DNA of 11,267 bases from Thiobacter sp964445085 (GCA_964445085.1 CAYUJV010000094.1:1-11267), one strand, 5' to 3'; shown: positions 1-7,911, counted from the stretch's first letter. Numbers and translations are program-made. Notes: generated by a model from the sequence alone, not told the origin.

Positions 1-2
1 AG

Positions 3-356
3 TACAGCGTGCGCGATTTCGTCAACGCCGCGGCGGACGAACTGGGCATGAAGATTCGCTGGGAAGGCTCCGGCGTGGACGAGAAGGGCTACTGGATATC
101 CCCCTCCCCCCTCGCGGGGGAGGGCAGGGGAGAGGGGGAACGTGTCATCGTCGCCGTCGACCCCCGCTACTTCCGCCCCACCGAAGTCGAGACCCTGCTC
201 GGCGACCCGGGCAAGGCCAAGGCCAAGCTCGGCTGGGCGCCCAGGGTCTCCTTCGCCGAGCTGGTGGCGGAGATGGTGCGCGAAGACCTGAAGGCCGCGG
301 AGCGGGACGAATTGGTCAAGCGCCACGGCTTCTCCACATACACCTATAACGAGTAA
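3..356 (+). CDS. gmd: GDP-mannose 4,6-dehydratase, C-terminal part (5' end outside window)
   Basis: This enzyme converts GDP-D-mannose to GDP-4-keto-6-deoxy-D-mannose in the cytoplasm, the first step to GDP-L-fucose. Only the last 117 codons are present. The frame is already open at base 3 (TAC AGC GTG), so the gene enters from the left. The remaining sequence shows the family's end: a YSVRDFV stretch, a GxGVDEKG segment, then VDPRYFRPTEVETLLGDP followed by KAKLGW, which closely matches Gmd proteins. The Rossmann fold and the catalytic Tyr/Lys lie outside the window. The variable loop between DEKG and VDPRYFRP carries an odd Pro/Gly/Glu stretch (SPSPLAGEGRGEGE) encoded by a palindromic repeat, described separately. 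The stop is 6 nt before fcl, so the two genes are very likely cotranscribed and coupled. The family call is secure; whether the altered loop affects activity is unknown. Confidence 0.95.
   Translation, partial: YSVRDFVNAAADELGMKIRWEGSGVDEKGYWISPSPLAGEGRGEGERVIVAVDPRYFRPTEVETLLGDPGKAKAKLGWAPRVSFAELVAEMVREDLKAAERDELVKRHGFSTYTYNE
99..139. repeat. GC-rich palindromic repeat inserted in frame within gmd
   Basis: A C-rich then G-rich block lies inside the gmd reading frame. Bases 102-110 pair perfectly with 116-124 (9 bp) around a 5-base loop, CTCGC, and a second G-rich part (127-138) follows. The motif, read as CCCTCCCCC...GGGGGAGGG...GGGGAGAGGGGG, resembles a dispersed palindromic element that recurs in many proteobacterial genomes and, when translated, gives peptides like SPLAGEGRGEG. 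Here it codes for about 14 residues without breaking the frame. No second copy was seen in this window, so calling it a dispersed repeat rests on recognition, not on copies seen here. Confidence 0.7.
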
Positions 357-362
357 GGCTGG

Positions 363-1298
363 ATGGAAAAGAACGCCAAGATCTACGTAGCCGGGCATCG
401 CGGGCTGGTCGGCTCGGCGATCATGCGTCGCCTCGCGGCGGGTGGCTACACCAATATCATCACCCGCACCCACGCCGAACTGGATTTGACTGACCAGGCC
501 GCAGTGCGGAATTTCTACGCCGCCGAGAAGCCCGATTACGTCTTCCTCGCCGCGGCCAGGGTCGGCGGGATCCACGCAAACAACACCTACCCGGCCGACT
601 TCATCTACCAGAACCTCATGATCGAGTCCAACCTGATCCATGAGGCCCACCGCAACAAGGCGAAAAAGCTGTTGTTCCTGGGGTCGAGCTGCATCTACCC
701 GAAGTTCGCGCCGCAGCCAATGAAGGAGGAACACCTGCTCACCGGCGCCCTGGAGCCGACCAACGAACCCTATGCGGTGGCCAAGATCGCCGGCATCAAG
801 ATGTGTAGCGCCTACAATCGCCAGTACGGCACCAACTTCATCAGCGTCATGCCGACGAATCTGTACGGCCCGGGCGACAACTACGACCTGGAAAACTCCC
901 ACGTCCTGCCCGCGCTGATCCGCAAGATGCACGAAGCCAGGACCACGGGCGCAGCGGAAGCCGTTGTTTGGGGAACCGGCACCCCGCGCCGCGAATTCCT
1001 GTACAGCGACGATCTCGCCGATGCCTGCGTGTTCCTGATGGAAAAGCATGACGCGGCAAACATCGGCGAATTCGTGAACATCGGCGTCGGCCATGACGTG
1101 ACCATCCGCGAGGTCGCGCAGACCGTCGCCGACGTCGTCGGCTTCACCGGCAAGCTGATCTTCGATACTTCCAAGCCCGATGGCACGCCGCAAAAGCTGC
1201 TGGATGTCGGACGCCTCAGCGCCCTCGGCTGGTCTGCCAAGACCGATCTGCGCACCGGCCTCGCCTTGGCTTACCAGGACTTCCTGTCCCGCTTCTGA
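363..1298 (+). CDS. fcl: GDP-L-fucose synthase (GDP-4-keto-6-deoxymannose 3,5-epimerase-4-reductase)
   Basis: This NADPH-dependent cytoplasmic enzyme epimerises and reduces the Gmd product to GDP-L-fucose, a donor for fucosyltransferases. At 311 residues it has the usual full length. It is a short-chain dehydrogenase-type protein: the dinucleotide-binding GxxGxxG is G11/G14/G17 (GHRGLVG). The catalytic set matches the E. coli enzyme with an offset of one: Ser108 in GSSCIYP, Tyr137 and Lys141 in YAVAK, and the epimerase acid/base pair Cys110 and His180. The conserved NNTYPADFIYQN and SVMPTNLYGP segments are intact, as is the C-terminal SKPDGTPQKLLDV. The gene starts 6 nt after gmd; the ribosome site is weak (AAGG in the gmd stop region), which fits coupling to gmd. 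It converges with prsT, and a hairpin lies between the two stops. The symbol wcaG is also used for this gene. Confidence 0.97.
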   Translation: MEKNAKIYVAGHRGLVGSAIMRRLAAGGYTNIITRTHAELDLTDQAAVRNFYAAEKPDYVFLAAARVGGIHANNTYPADFIYQNLMIESNLIHEAHRNKAKKLLFLGSSCIYPKFAPQPMKEEHLLTGALEPTNEPYAVAKIAGIKMCSAYNRQYGTNFISVMPTNLYGPGDNYDLENSHVLPALIRKMHEARTTGAAEAVVWGTGTPRREFLYSDDLADACVFLMEKHDAANIGEFVNIGVGHDVTIREVAQTVADVVGFTGKLIFDTSKPDGTPQKLLDVGRLSALGWSAKTDLRTGLALAYQDFLSRF

Positions 1299-1326
1299 AC
1301 GGCCACCCTGCCAATCCCATTGGTGC

Positions 1327-1350
1327 CCCGCACCCCTTTCAGGGTGCGGG
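1327..1350. terminator. Hairpin between convergent fcl and prsT, probable bidirectional terminator
   Basis: CCCGCACCC (1327-1335) and GGGTGCGGG (1342-1350) form a perfect 9-bp, GC-rich stem with a 6-base loop. It sits in the 61-bp gap between two stop codons facing each other, where a shared terminator is expected. No run of T follows on either strand, so it is not a classic intrinsic terminator; it may act with Rho or simply protect the 3' ends of both messages. Confidence 0.5.
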
Positions 1351-1359
1351 CCGCCGGCA

Positions 1360-3753
1360 TTAGATTCGGCCCAGGGTGGCCTTTACCTCGTCCGCGTTCT
1401 GGAACGGAATTTTCGCTTGGAGCGACGACTGGAGCAGGCGCTTCGCCGACGCCGTATCCCCTTGCTTCAGCATCGTCATGCCCAGATGGTATTGGAACAC
1501 GCCGACATCCGGCGCTTTCTGGTTGGCCTTTTCGATCAGCGGCTTTGCCCGGTCATACTGTCCGAGCTTGAAGTACACCCATCCCAGCGTATCCAGGTAA
1601 ATCGGATTCTCCGTGTTTTCGAAGCGAGAGGCGTAGCTCAGTGCCTTCTCCAGAGATTTCTGATCCCCCTTCGCCTCGCTCAACAGGGCGGCTGCATTGT
1701 TGGCCGCCACGAGATTGCCAGGGTCGCGGGCGAGCACTGCCTCGTATTGCTCGATGGCCTTGTCTGGCTGATTCTGGCGCTGGAACACCTCCGCCAGCGC
1801 GACCGAAAGCCCTGCATTCGGCCCGACGGCGGCCAGTCCCTGTTGCAGCGATTGCGCCGCCCCCGGGGCATCGTTGCGCGCGACCGCCAGATTGGCGAGG
1901 GCAAGATACGCTTCAGGCACACGGGGATTGGCCTGAATGAGTTTCCGCACGACAGCCTCCGACTCCGGATACTGCTTCTGGTTGCCGTACACCTCGGCGA
2001 GGAGCAGCTGCAGGCCCGCACTTTCCGGTGCCGCCTGCAACGCCTGGTTGATGCGGGTAATGGCCTGCTCGGACCGGCCCTGGGCAAGCTTGAGTCGGAC
2101 CAGGGCCCTTAACGGTTCGATTGCAGCCGGAGCGTGGCTCAGGGCGGCTTCGTACTCCTTGGCGGCCTCGTCCGTCTTCTTTTGCGCCTCGTACACGAGT
2201 CCCTGCCGGTAATACGGCAGTGGCTGGCTGGGCGCCGCGGCCTTGACCTTGGCGAGGTAGTCGGTTGCCAGCGACCAGTCCTTCATCCCCGCCGCCACTT
2301 CGGCCTTCGCCTCCATTGCCTGCAGGTTCTTGGGATCTTTCTCCAGGATGGCGTCGAGATCCTTCATGGCGCCCTTGAAGTCTTGCTGCGATGCAAGGAA
2401 ATCGGCTCGGGCAAACCGGATGAGCGCGTGGTTCGGATACTGGTTAAGGGCCGAATCGTACACCTCCCGCGCGAGTTTTGGCTCGCCGTTGGCCATGTGC
2501 GCGCGCGCCAGCAGCGAAATCAGCTCCGCGGAGTCTGGCTGGTCCTTCAGCACCGTGCGCAGGTCCACGACCGCCGCCTTCGCGTCGCCACGCGACAGTT
2601 CCAGCTTGGCGCGCATGACCAATGCGTCGTTGTCCCGGGGGTTCTCCTTCAGCACCTCGGCGATGAGCTTGTCCGCATTGCCCACCTCCCCGCGGGCCAG
2701 ATCCAGGCGGGCCAGCGCATTGCGCGCCCGGAGGCCGTCGGGCCCGGTCTTGTCGCGGTCTATGATCTCCTTATAAACCCGCGTCGCATCGTCCGATTTA
2801 CCCATCGCCTCATTCAGCTTTGCGAGTCCAAAGCGCAGTTTGTAGGCCTTGGGCTTCGCCTGCGTCCAGGCCACCAGCTCCTTCTCGGCCGCCTCCCCGC
2901 TGCGATTCGAGGCCAGGAAATCGGCGAGCAACAGATAACGCTGCTCGTCATCCGGATCGGCTTGGATCGCGTCGCGCAGCACCTTCTCCGCCTTGTCGAG
3001 CTGCTTGGTCTGCGTATAGAAGCGCGCGACCTGGACACGGTAGTCCAGCTTCTTCGGCTCGATCGCGATGATGTCCAGCAGGAGCTTCTCCGCCTTCGCA
3101 TAGTCCTGCTGCTTGATGGCGATATTGGCCAGATCACCACGCAGGCCGACATTCCTGGGGTTGGCCTGGATCGCCCTTTCCAGCAGATCGGTGGCCTTGG
3201 CTTGATCGCCACGCAGCATGTACAGGCCGCTCAGCAGGCTGACCGCTTCGGTCTGGGACAGGTCGGCTGTAACCCCGCTCACCTCGCGGATGGCACCCTC
3301 CACATCCCCCTTGCGTGCCATGACAGCCGCCTTCAAGGTTTTGCCGCCGGCATCGCCGGGCTGCCTGGTCAGGATATCATTGGCGCTCTCCTCGGCCTTG
3401 TTCAAATCCCCCGCCATCAGATACACGCGGCCGATCTTCGCGCGGGCGGCCAGATGGTTCGGATCAAGCTCCACGGCCTTGGAATAGTAGCCAAAGGCTC
3501 GCTGCCAGTTCTGCTGCTTTTCCTCCACCTCGGCGAAGCGGTAGTAGGCCTCCGCACTCTTCGGGTCGATCTGCAACACGTTCTTGAACTCTACCCGCGC
3601 CTTGTCGTAGTCGCCCTGGTCATAGAATTCCGCCCCCTTCTTCATGTGTTCGGCAAGGCGCTGCTCCTTCCCGCCGCACCCGCCAAGGGCCAACGGCAAG
3701 GCCAAGGCCGCGACCAGGGCAACCACCAACGGTTTCCGTTTCATCTTCATCAT
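1360..3753 (-). CDS. prsT: PEP-CTERM/exosortase A system TPR-repeat lipoprotein PrsT
   Basis: A large envelope lipoprotein made almost wholly of tetratricopeptide repeats, found in genomes with exosortase A and PEP-CTERM proteins. Its exact role is unproven; a scaffold for polymer or protein export is likely. The start has basic residues (MKMKRK), a hydrophobic run, and a lipobox ending LGGC with the lipidated Cys at residue 26. From about residue 30 to the end there are roughly twenty 34-residue TPR units; the first contains GDYDKARVEFKNVLQIDP. At 797 residues it is somewhat shorter than the approximately 900 I recall as usual for the family. I start it at the ATG at 3753, which has AGAGG 9 nt upstream; an in-frame ATG at 3777 lacks a ribosome site. 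It lies 125 nt after the sugar-phosphate transferase gene, enough for its own promoter. The family call is strong, the biochemical role is not. Confidence 0.9.
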   Translation of the reverse strand: MMKMKRKPLVVALVAALALPLALGGCGGKEQRLAEHMKKGAEFYDQGDYDKARVEFKNVLQIDPKSAEAYYRFAEVEEKQQNWQRAFGYYSKAVELDPNHLAARAKIGRVYLMAGDLNKAEESANDILTRQPGDAGGKTLKAAVMARKGDVEGAIREVSGVTADLSQTEAVSLLSGLYMLRGDQAKATDLLERAIQANPRNVGLRGDLANIAIKQQDYAKAEKLLLDIIAIEPKKLDYRVQVARFYTQTKQLDKAEKVLRDAIQADPDDEQRYLLLADFLASNRSGEAAEKELVAWTQAKPKAYKLRFGLAKLNEAMGKSDDATRVYKEIIDRDKTGPDGLRARNALARLDLARGEVGNADKLIAEVLKENPRDNDALVMRAKLELSRGDAKAAVVDLRTVLKDQPDSAELISLLARAHMANGEPKLAREVYDSALNQYPNHALIRFARADFLASQQDFKGAMKDLDAILEKDPKNLQAMEAKAEVAAGMKDWSLATDYLAKVKAAAPSQPLPYYRQGLVYEAQKKTDEAAKEYEAALSHAPAAIEPLRALVRLKLAQGRSEQAITRINQALQAAPESAGLQLLLAEVYGNQKQYPESEAVVRKLIQANPRVPEAYLALANLAVARNDAPGAAQSLQQGLAAVGPNAGLSVALAEVFQRQNQPDKAIEQYEAVLARDPGNLVAANNAAALLSEAKGDQKSLEKALSYASRFENTENPIYLDTLGWVYFKLGQYDRAKPLIEKANQKAPDVGVFQYHLGMTMLKQGDTASAKRLLQSSLQAKIPFQNADEVKATLGRI

Positions 3754-3797
3754 CTCCACATTCCTCTCGTTATCCATTGCACATTCGTATTACCCAA

Positions 3798-3813
3798 AGC
3801 AAGACCCCCGCAC
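3798..3813 (-). promoter_or_regulatory. Possible degenerate sigma-54 promoter before prsT
   Basis: On the minus strand the sequence reads GTGCGGGGGTCTTGCT. The -12 half (TTGCT) matches the sigma-54 consensus exactly and the spacing is right, but the -24 half has TG in place of the invariant GG and several other mismatches. It would start transcription near 3787, about 34 nt before the chosen prsT start. PEP-CTERM systems of this kind are often controlled by RpoN and the PrsK/PrsR pair, which is the only reason to list so weak a match. Confidence 0.2.
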
Positions 3814-3878
3814 GGCGCAACACTGCCGCGCCGCCCACCAACCTCTCGGCATCTCCGACGACTCACCTGCGAGTTGAG

Positions 3879-5510
3879 CTAAACGACCACGCGCACCGCA
3901 AGAATGCCCAAGGTGATGCAGGTGAGCCAGCGCATCATATCAATCTGGCGACCCATGTTTTCCAACACGAGTTCCAGCCCGTAGAACAGCACCACGAGTT
4001 TCACGGTTCCATTCGCCACCGCAGCGTCGCGAAACTGCGGATCAGGAAGGCTCGGCACGACGACGGCGATGAAGATCACGAGAAAATCCAGGGGGCTGAC
4101 CCGGAACCGCTCCACCGGAGAGAATCGAAAAGCGATAGCCACGGCCGCGGCAAGCAGGACGAACCCCGCCGTGGCAAGATGGCCCAAGCCCGCCAAGTGC
4201 CCCGGTGCCGTCTGGTCCAGATAGACGGCGAATGCGGCCGTAACATAGGCCACCCCCCGGTCGGCAAAGCTGAACGGTCGGCCGCGGCAAAAGAAGAACA
4301 GCGCCAGCATGAGTCCGAGGAGAACCCAGGCGGAAAGCCCGATGTCTTCCGGAACGCGCTCCGCGAACACCGCAGCGCCAAGAAAATACACGGACACTGC
4401 AAACAGCGCATAGACGAAGCTGGCCTTGAGCAGGCGTTGATCCTTACGCAACCAGTCAATCGCGCGCGTGATCCTCGAGTCGCCCCTCGTTTGCGTGCGT
4501 GCTTGCACCCCAACACCCGTCCCTGCGTATCTCAAGTAACCGGCAAGCGCCAGGCACATGGCGGCATAGGTGGCGACAATCAGCCAATCCGACTGGTAGC
4601 GCATGAAGTACGCACCCAGGACGAGTGCGGACTGCAACAGGTAGATCGCCACCACCGCATCGTAATGGCTCAGGCCGATGCCCAGCAGTTTGTGGTGGAT
4701 ATGGTTCTTGTCCGGCGAAAAGGGAGAGCGCCCCTCGTAGATCCGCTGGCCCATCACCATCAGGGTGTCGAAGATCGGCAGACCAAGAAGCATGATGGCC
4801 ACCGCAGGGCTGAGTGCAGGGTTCACCCGCTGGGTGAGGAGAATCGCAAATACGCCGGCGGAAAAGCCAAGGAACTGGCTTCCCGCGTCTCCCATGAAAA
4901 TCCGTGCCGGATGGGTGTTGTAACGCAGAAATCCCAGGATCCCCCCCATTACGGCCAGTGTCATCAGCACAAGCCCGATGCCATCGGCCATGTATGCCAT
5001 GATCGCGATGACGCCAAGACTCAGCATGGTCGTACCGCCCGCCAGGCCGTCGAGGCCGTCCGCCAGATTGATGGCGTTGGTAATCCCCAGCAGCGCAAAG
5101 ATGGTGAGCGGGATCGCCACCACATCGCTGACCGGTTCTATTCCCATGAACGGCACGTAACGTATGACGACGCCGCCATAGAGCACGACGATCAGCACTG
5201 CCGCGATCTGGCCGAGAAACTTGAGCCGGTAGTCGAGATTGCTCCGGTCATCCCAGACCCCGAAGGCGAGGATGATCAGCGCCCCTGCCAGATAGCCAAG
5301 AAAATGCGTTCCCGGCTTGACCCACAGCACCATCGGCAGCAGCGCGCCGGCCGCCATGGCGATGCCGCCGATGCGCGGGATCGCGCCCGCATGCACCTTG
5401 CGCGCATCCGGCACGTCCACGATGTTCATGCGCGCCGCCAGGCGCGTCAGGGGCGGGATCAGCACCATCGTGACGACGACGGCGATGATGAAACCGAAAT
5501 AAAAGGTCAC
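3879..5510 (-). CDS. WecA/TagO/MraY-family polyprenyl-phosphate sugar-1-phosphate transferase with extended C terminus
   Basis: An inner-membrane enzyme that moves a sugar-1-phosphate (commonly GlcNAc-1-P in this family) from UDP-sugar to undecaprenyl phosphate, the first committed step of many polysaccharides. Family motifs are in order: DVPDARKVH (32-40), the metal-binding DD pair (Asp87, Asp88), NAINLADGLDGLAGG (145-159, with Asp151 and Asp154), GDAGS (207-211) and the cytoplasmic HIHH at 270-273. Many hydrophobic segments run throughout. At 543 residues it exceeds the usual approximately 350; about 200 extra residues after position 340 hold several more predicted membrane helices and no motif I recognise. 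The start codon is GTG, 9 nt after the exosortase stop, with a G-rich ribosome site (AGGTCGGGG) overlapping that stop, so the two are one operon. The exact sugar is not readable from sequence. Confidence 0.9.
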   Translation of the reverse strand: MTFYFGFIIAVVVTMVLIPPLTRLAARMNIVDVPDARKVHAGAIPRIGGIAMAAGALLPMVLWVKPGTHFLGYLAGALIILAFGVWDDRSNLDYRLKFLGQIAAVLIVVLYGGVVIRYVPFMGIEPVSDVVAIPLTIFALLGITNAINLADGLDGLAGGTTMLSLGVIAIMAYMADGIGLVLMTLAVMGGILGFLRYNTHPARIFMGDAGSQFLGFSAGVFAILLTQRVNPALSPAVAIMLLGLPIFDTLMVMGQRIYEGRSPFSPDKNHIHHKLLGIGLSHYDAVVAIYLLQSALVLGAYFMRYQSDWLIVATYAAMCLALAGYLRYAGTGVGVQARTQTRGDSRITRAIDWLRKDQRLLKASFVYALFAVSVYFLGAAVFAERVPEDIGLSAWVLLGLMLALFFFCRGRPFSFADRGVAYVTAAFAVYLDQTAPGHLAGLGHLATAGFVLLAAAVAIAFRFSPVERFRVSPLDFLVIFIAVVVPSLPDPQFRDAAVANGTVKLVVLFYGLELVLENMGRQIDMMRWLTCITLGILAVRVVV

Positions 5511-5519
5511 GGCCCCGAC

Positions 5520-7097
5520 CTATTCCGGAATGAAGGGCGGCAGCCTGGGGGCCACCGCCTGGGTGAACTCGACCAACTGCTGGTCCGCTGCTTCCAGGCT
5601 TTCGCCCGGCTTGACATAGGCTGTCAGCCGCACCAGTGCCCCATCCGAACGGTTGCGGGTCAAGGCATCCCAGAAGAGGAACCACTTGACCAGATATTCG
5701 TTGGTAATGACACGGCCCCGCTGCTGGAACCAGTAATAGACGAGCTGCTTTTCCTCCCCCTTCTGGATGACGGTGCGGTTTACCGTGATCGGGTGCCCCG
5801 CGACACTGGTTCCCGCAATCACCCGTTGCGTCAGGCTCGTGATCTCCCACCCGCCGCCGGGAATGCACGAGCGCGGCGAATGCGCCGACTCGCCCTTGCG
5901 CTGCGACCCGTAGTAGGCGACGTAAAAGTTGACGCTCTGCTGCCGATCGTTGGTGTAATCCGCCATGACGTAATCATCGAATTTCAGCGCGTCGATGTAG
6001 ATCCGGTCCATGACCTCGGCGCGCCCCCTCCACTGCCCAAAATTCATAGGGAATTCGGAAAACTCCAGACGCTGCGGGACAATCTCGGCGCGCTTGGGCA
6101 GGGCCGTTTGGAGCGCGCCCACGACCAGCAGCGCGGCCATGGCCGCCACGAACGACTTCGCCAAGGGGTGATGCCGCACCGCCGCCTCTTTTGGCGCGGG
6201 CCCGGGCAGGTCGAGTGCAAACGCCTCGCGCAATGGCCGCTTATCCGGGCCGATCTTCGCCAGTAGCCACATCTCCAGTACCAGGAACGCGGTGCAGCCC
6301 ATGAATACGGCCCAGCCTTCGAAATCGTGAAGAAAACCCTCGGCCATGGAGCGGCCCCAGTACTCGACCATGATGCCAATCATGCCGATGCGGATGCTGT
6401 TCATGATCACCGTGATCGGGATCGTGGACAGAAACAGCACGATCCGCTTCCATGCCGCTCCCCGAAAAAGATACGCGGCCAGGAACCCGAGCGTGAGCAG
6501 CGGAAACAGATAGCGGAGTCCGCTGCAGGCCTCGACCACCTGCAACTGCATGCTGCCGAGGTCGATCACGTTGCCCTCGAGCGCCACACTGATGCCGAAG
6601 GCCCGGATCACCGCGACGCCCAGGCCGGAGGACAACAACTGCAGCTGCGCCGAAAGTCCCTGGTACAGGAAATTCGGCAGCGGGATCATGAAAATCAGCA
6701 ACGCGAACGCCGCCCATATCGGCCTGAAGCCGCGCCACCCCACCACGGAAAGCGCAAGCCCGGTCAGCACGATCAGAAACGCGTATTGCTCGACAATAAA
6801 GAGCGTGCTCAGTTCCCCCAGGAAGAACAGGGCAAGCCCGATCAGCGTCAACCCAGTCCCGAACCAGGACCCGCCCAAGGGCTCGCGCCCCAGTGCATCC
6901 TTGTTCTGCCAGATCAGGAAAAGAGAAATGAACGGCAGGATGTAGCCATAGCTGTATTCCTCCTTGGCTCCCCACACGTCCACCATGTATCCAAGACTGT
7001 CGCGAAACAGGAACAGGGTAAACAGCACCGCGCCGAGGATGGCAATCAGCGCCGGCCCGGAAAAGCGCCAGAGAACTTGTTTGTGTTGTTCGGTCAT
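5520..7097 (-). CDS. xrtA: Exosortase A fused to an EpsI domain
   Basis: A membrane cysteine transpeptidase-like enzyme thought to cut the C-terminal PEP-CTERM sorting tail of exported proteins, often in exopolysaccharide loci. The first approximately 285 residues are helical membrane segments carrying the exosortase triad: Cys191 in VVEACSGLR, Arg236 in MNSIRIG and His257 in FLHDFEGW. After another hydrophobic segment (about 316-331) comes a soluble EpsI domain of about 190 residues, with its hallmark HSPRSCIPGGGW at 406-417. EpsI proteins accompany exosortases, separately or fused, and their role is unknown. I start at the ATG at 7097 (GGA 6 nt upstream); an ATG at 7112 adds five residues but lacks a ribosome site. 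It lies about 37 nt after the TagA-like gene and 9 nt before the sugar-phosphate transferase. No PEP-CTERM substrate is in the window. The A-subtype is inferred from PrsT next door. Confidence 0.92.
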   Translation of the reverse strand: MTEQHKQVLWRFSGPALIAILGAVLFTLFLFRDSLGYMVDVWGAKEEYSYGYILPFISLFLIWQNKDALGREPLGGSWFGTGLTLIGLALFFLGELSTLFIVEQYAFLIVLTGLALSVVGWRGFRPIWAAFALLIFMIPLPNFLYQGLSAQLQLLSSGLGVAVIRAFGISVALEGNVIDLGSMQLQVVEACSGLRYLFPLLTLGFLAAYLFRGAAWKRIVLFLSTIPITVIMNSIRIGMIGIMVEYWGRSMAEGFLHDFEGWAVFMGCTAFLVLEMWLLAKIGPDKRPLREAFALDLPGPAPKEAAVRHHPLAKSFVAAMAALLVVGALQTALPKRAEIVPQRLEFSEFPMNFGQWRGRAEVMDRIYIDALKFDDYVMADYTNDRQQSVNFYVAYYGSQRKGESAHSPRSCIPGGGWEITSLTQRVIAGTSVAGHPITVNRTVIQKGEEKQLVYYWFQQRGRVITNEYLVKWFLFWDALTRNRSDGALVRLTAYVKPGESLEAADQQLVEFTQAVAPRLPPFIPE

Positions 7098-7134
7098 ACC
7101 CGTTCCGTCCATTGTTTAGAGCCACAATGTGCCA

Positions 7135-7911
7135 TCAGCTGTTTCCCTCGCCAAATCCGAACACATGCCGCCAGATGACCATTCCCACGAACTTCGGGGA
7201 GGACACGAAGTTGCGGCGCCACATCCGCCTGGGTTCGCTGACGAGGCGATACACCCATTCCAGGCCCAGCCGGCACAGCCACTCCGGCGCGCGCGGATAG
7301 GTCCCGGCATAGAAATCGAACACCGCGCCGATGGAGCCGATCACCGGCGCGGCAAGCGCGCCGCGGTTCGCCTCCACCCATTTCTCCTGCTTGGGTGCGG
7401 TCATGCCGACCCACAACACATCGGGCGCGGCAGCGTTGATCTGCGCCACCATGGCCGCGTTCTCCTCCTCCGACCACGCCCGGTAGGGTGGCGACAGGGC
7501 ACCGCAGAGCGTGAGCTCCGGATACTCGCGCCCGAAGCGCTCGGCAATAAGAGCGAGCACCTTCGGCGAGGAGCCGAAAAAGAACACGCGGCCGTGGCCG
7601 CGGCGGCGCAGCTGTTCGAGCACCGCGAAAAAATAGTCCGCGCCGGTGATGCGCGGTCCGATGGGAATGCGGGCGGCCCGCGCCATCAGCACGATGCCCA
7701 CTCCGTCCGCCACTGTCAGGTCGGCCCGGCGCAGCGCCTGCCGAAACTCGGCATCCGACTGCGCCGTCACCAGCGAATGCGGATTGGCGCAGGCGAACAC
7801 CACTGGCCCGCGCCGGCGCTCAACGGCATCCAGCGCCTGCCGCGCGGCCATGTCCAGCGGCGTGCGATCGATGGGCACGCCCAGCATGATTGCAGCATCC
7901 CGCGTAGTCAT
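7135..7911 (-). CDS. WecG/TagA/CpsF-family glycosyltransferase (GT26)
   Basis: This family adds the second sugar to a lipid-linked GlcNAc, for example ManNAc in TagA and ManNAcA in WecG, at the inner face of the membrane. At 258 residues it has normal length. Motifs are in order: NPHSLVTA (43-50), ADGVGIV (68-74, with Asp69 at the proposed catalytic position), RITGAD (87-92), FFGSS (111-115), APKQE (172-176, with Gln175 likely in the active site) and GAVFDFYAG (195-203). The Arg-rich C-terminal tail (RLVSEPRRMWRRN) is the region used for membrane and lipid-substrate contact in TagA. Its ATG overlaps the stop of the preceding glycosyltransferase as ATGA, so translation is coupled. Together with the sugar-phosphate transferase two genes on, it suggests a lipid-linked disaccharide start. 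The donor sugar is unknown. Confidence 0.93.
   Translation of the reverse strand: MTTRDAAIMLGVPIDRTPLDMAARQALDAVERRRGPVVFACANPHSLVTAQSDAEFRQALRRADLTVADGVGIVLMARAARIPIGPRITGADYFFAVLEQLRRRGHGRVFFFGSSPKVLALIAERFGREYPELTLCGALSPPYRAWSEEENAAMVAQINAAAPDVLWVGMTAPKQEKWVEANRGALAAPVIGSIGAVFDFYAGTYPRAPEWLCRLGLEWVYRLVSEPRRMWRRNFVSSPKFVGMVIWRHVFGFGEGNS

Noticed and set aside
3814..3832. Small inverted repeat GGCGC...GCGCC before prsT
   Set aside because: The stem is only 5 bp with a 9-base loop and no T tract, expected by chance in GC-rich DNA.
2134..3882. A 582-codon plus-strand frame opposite prsT
   Set aside because: Antisense shadow of a TPR gene; its Leu/Gln/His/Arg-rich repetitive translation mirrors the TPR codons and has no start signal.
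3777..6266. A very long open frame on the plus strand (829 codons) opposite the sugar-phosphate transferase and exosortase genes
   Set aside because: It is antisense to two clearly recognised genes, and its translation is rich in His, Arg, Gln and Asp with no domain. G/C-rich third positions on the coding strand remove stop codons from this frame.
7115..7134. Sigma-54-like sequence TGGCACATTGTGGCT before the exosortase gene
   Set aside because: The -24 half is perfect, but the GC of the -12 half is one base too close and the TTGC is absent; sigma-54 promoters do not tolerate altered spacing.
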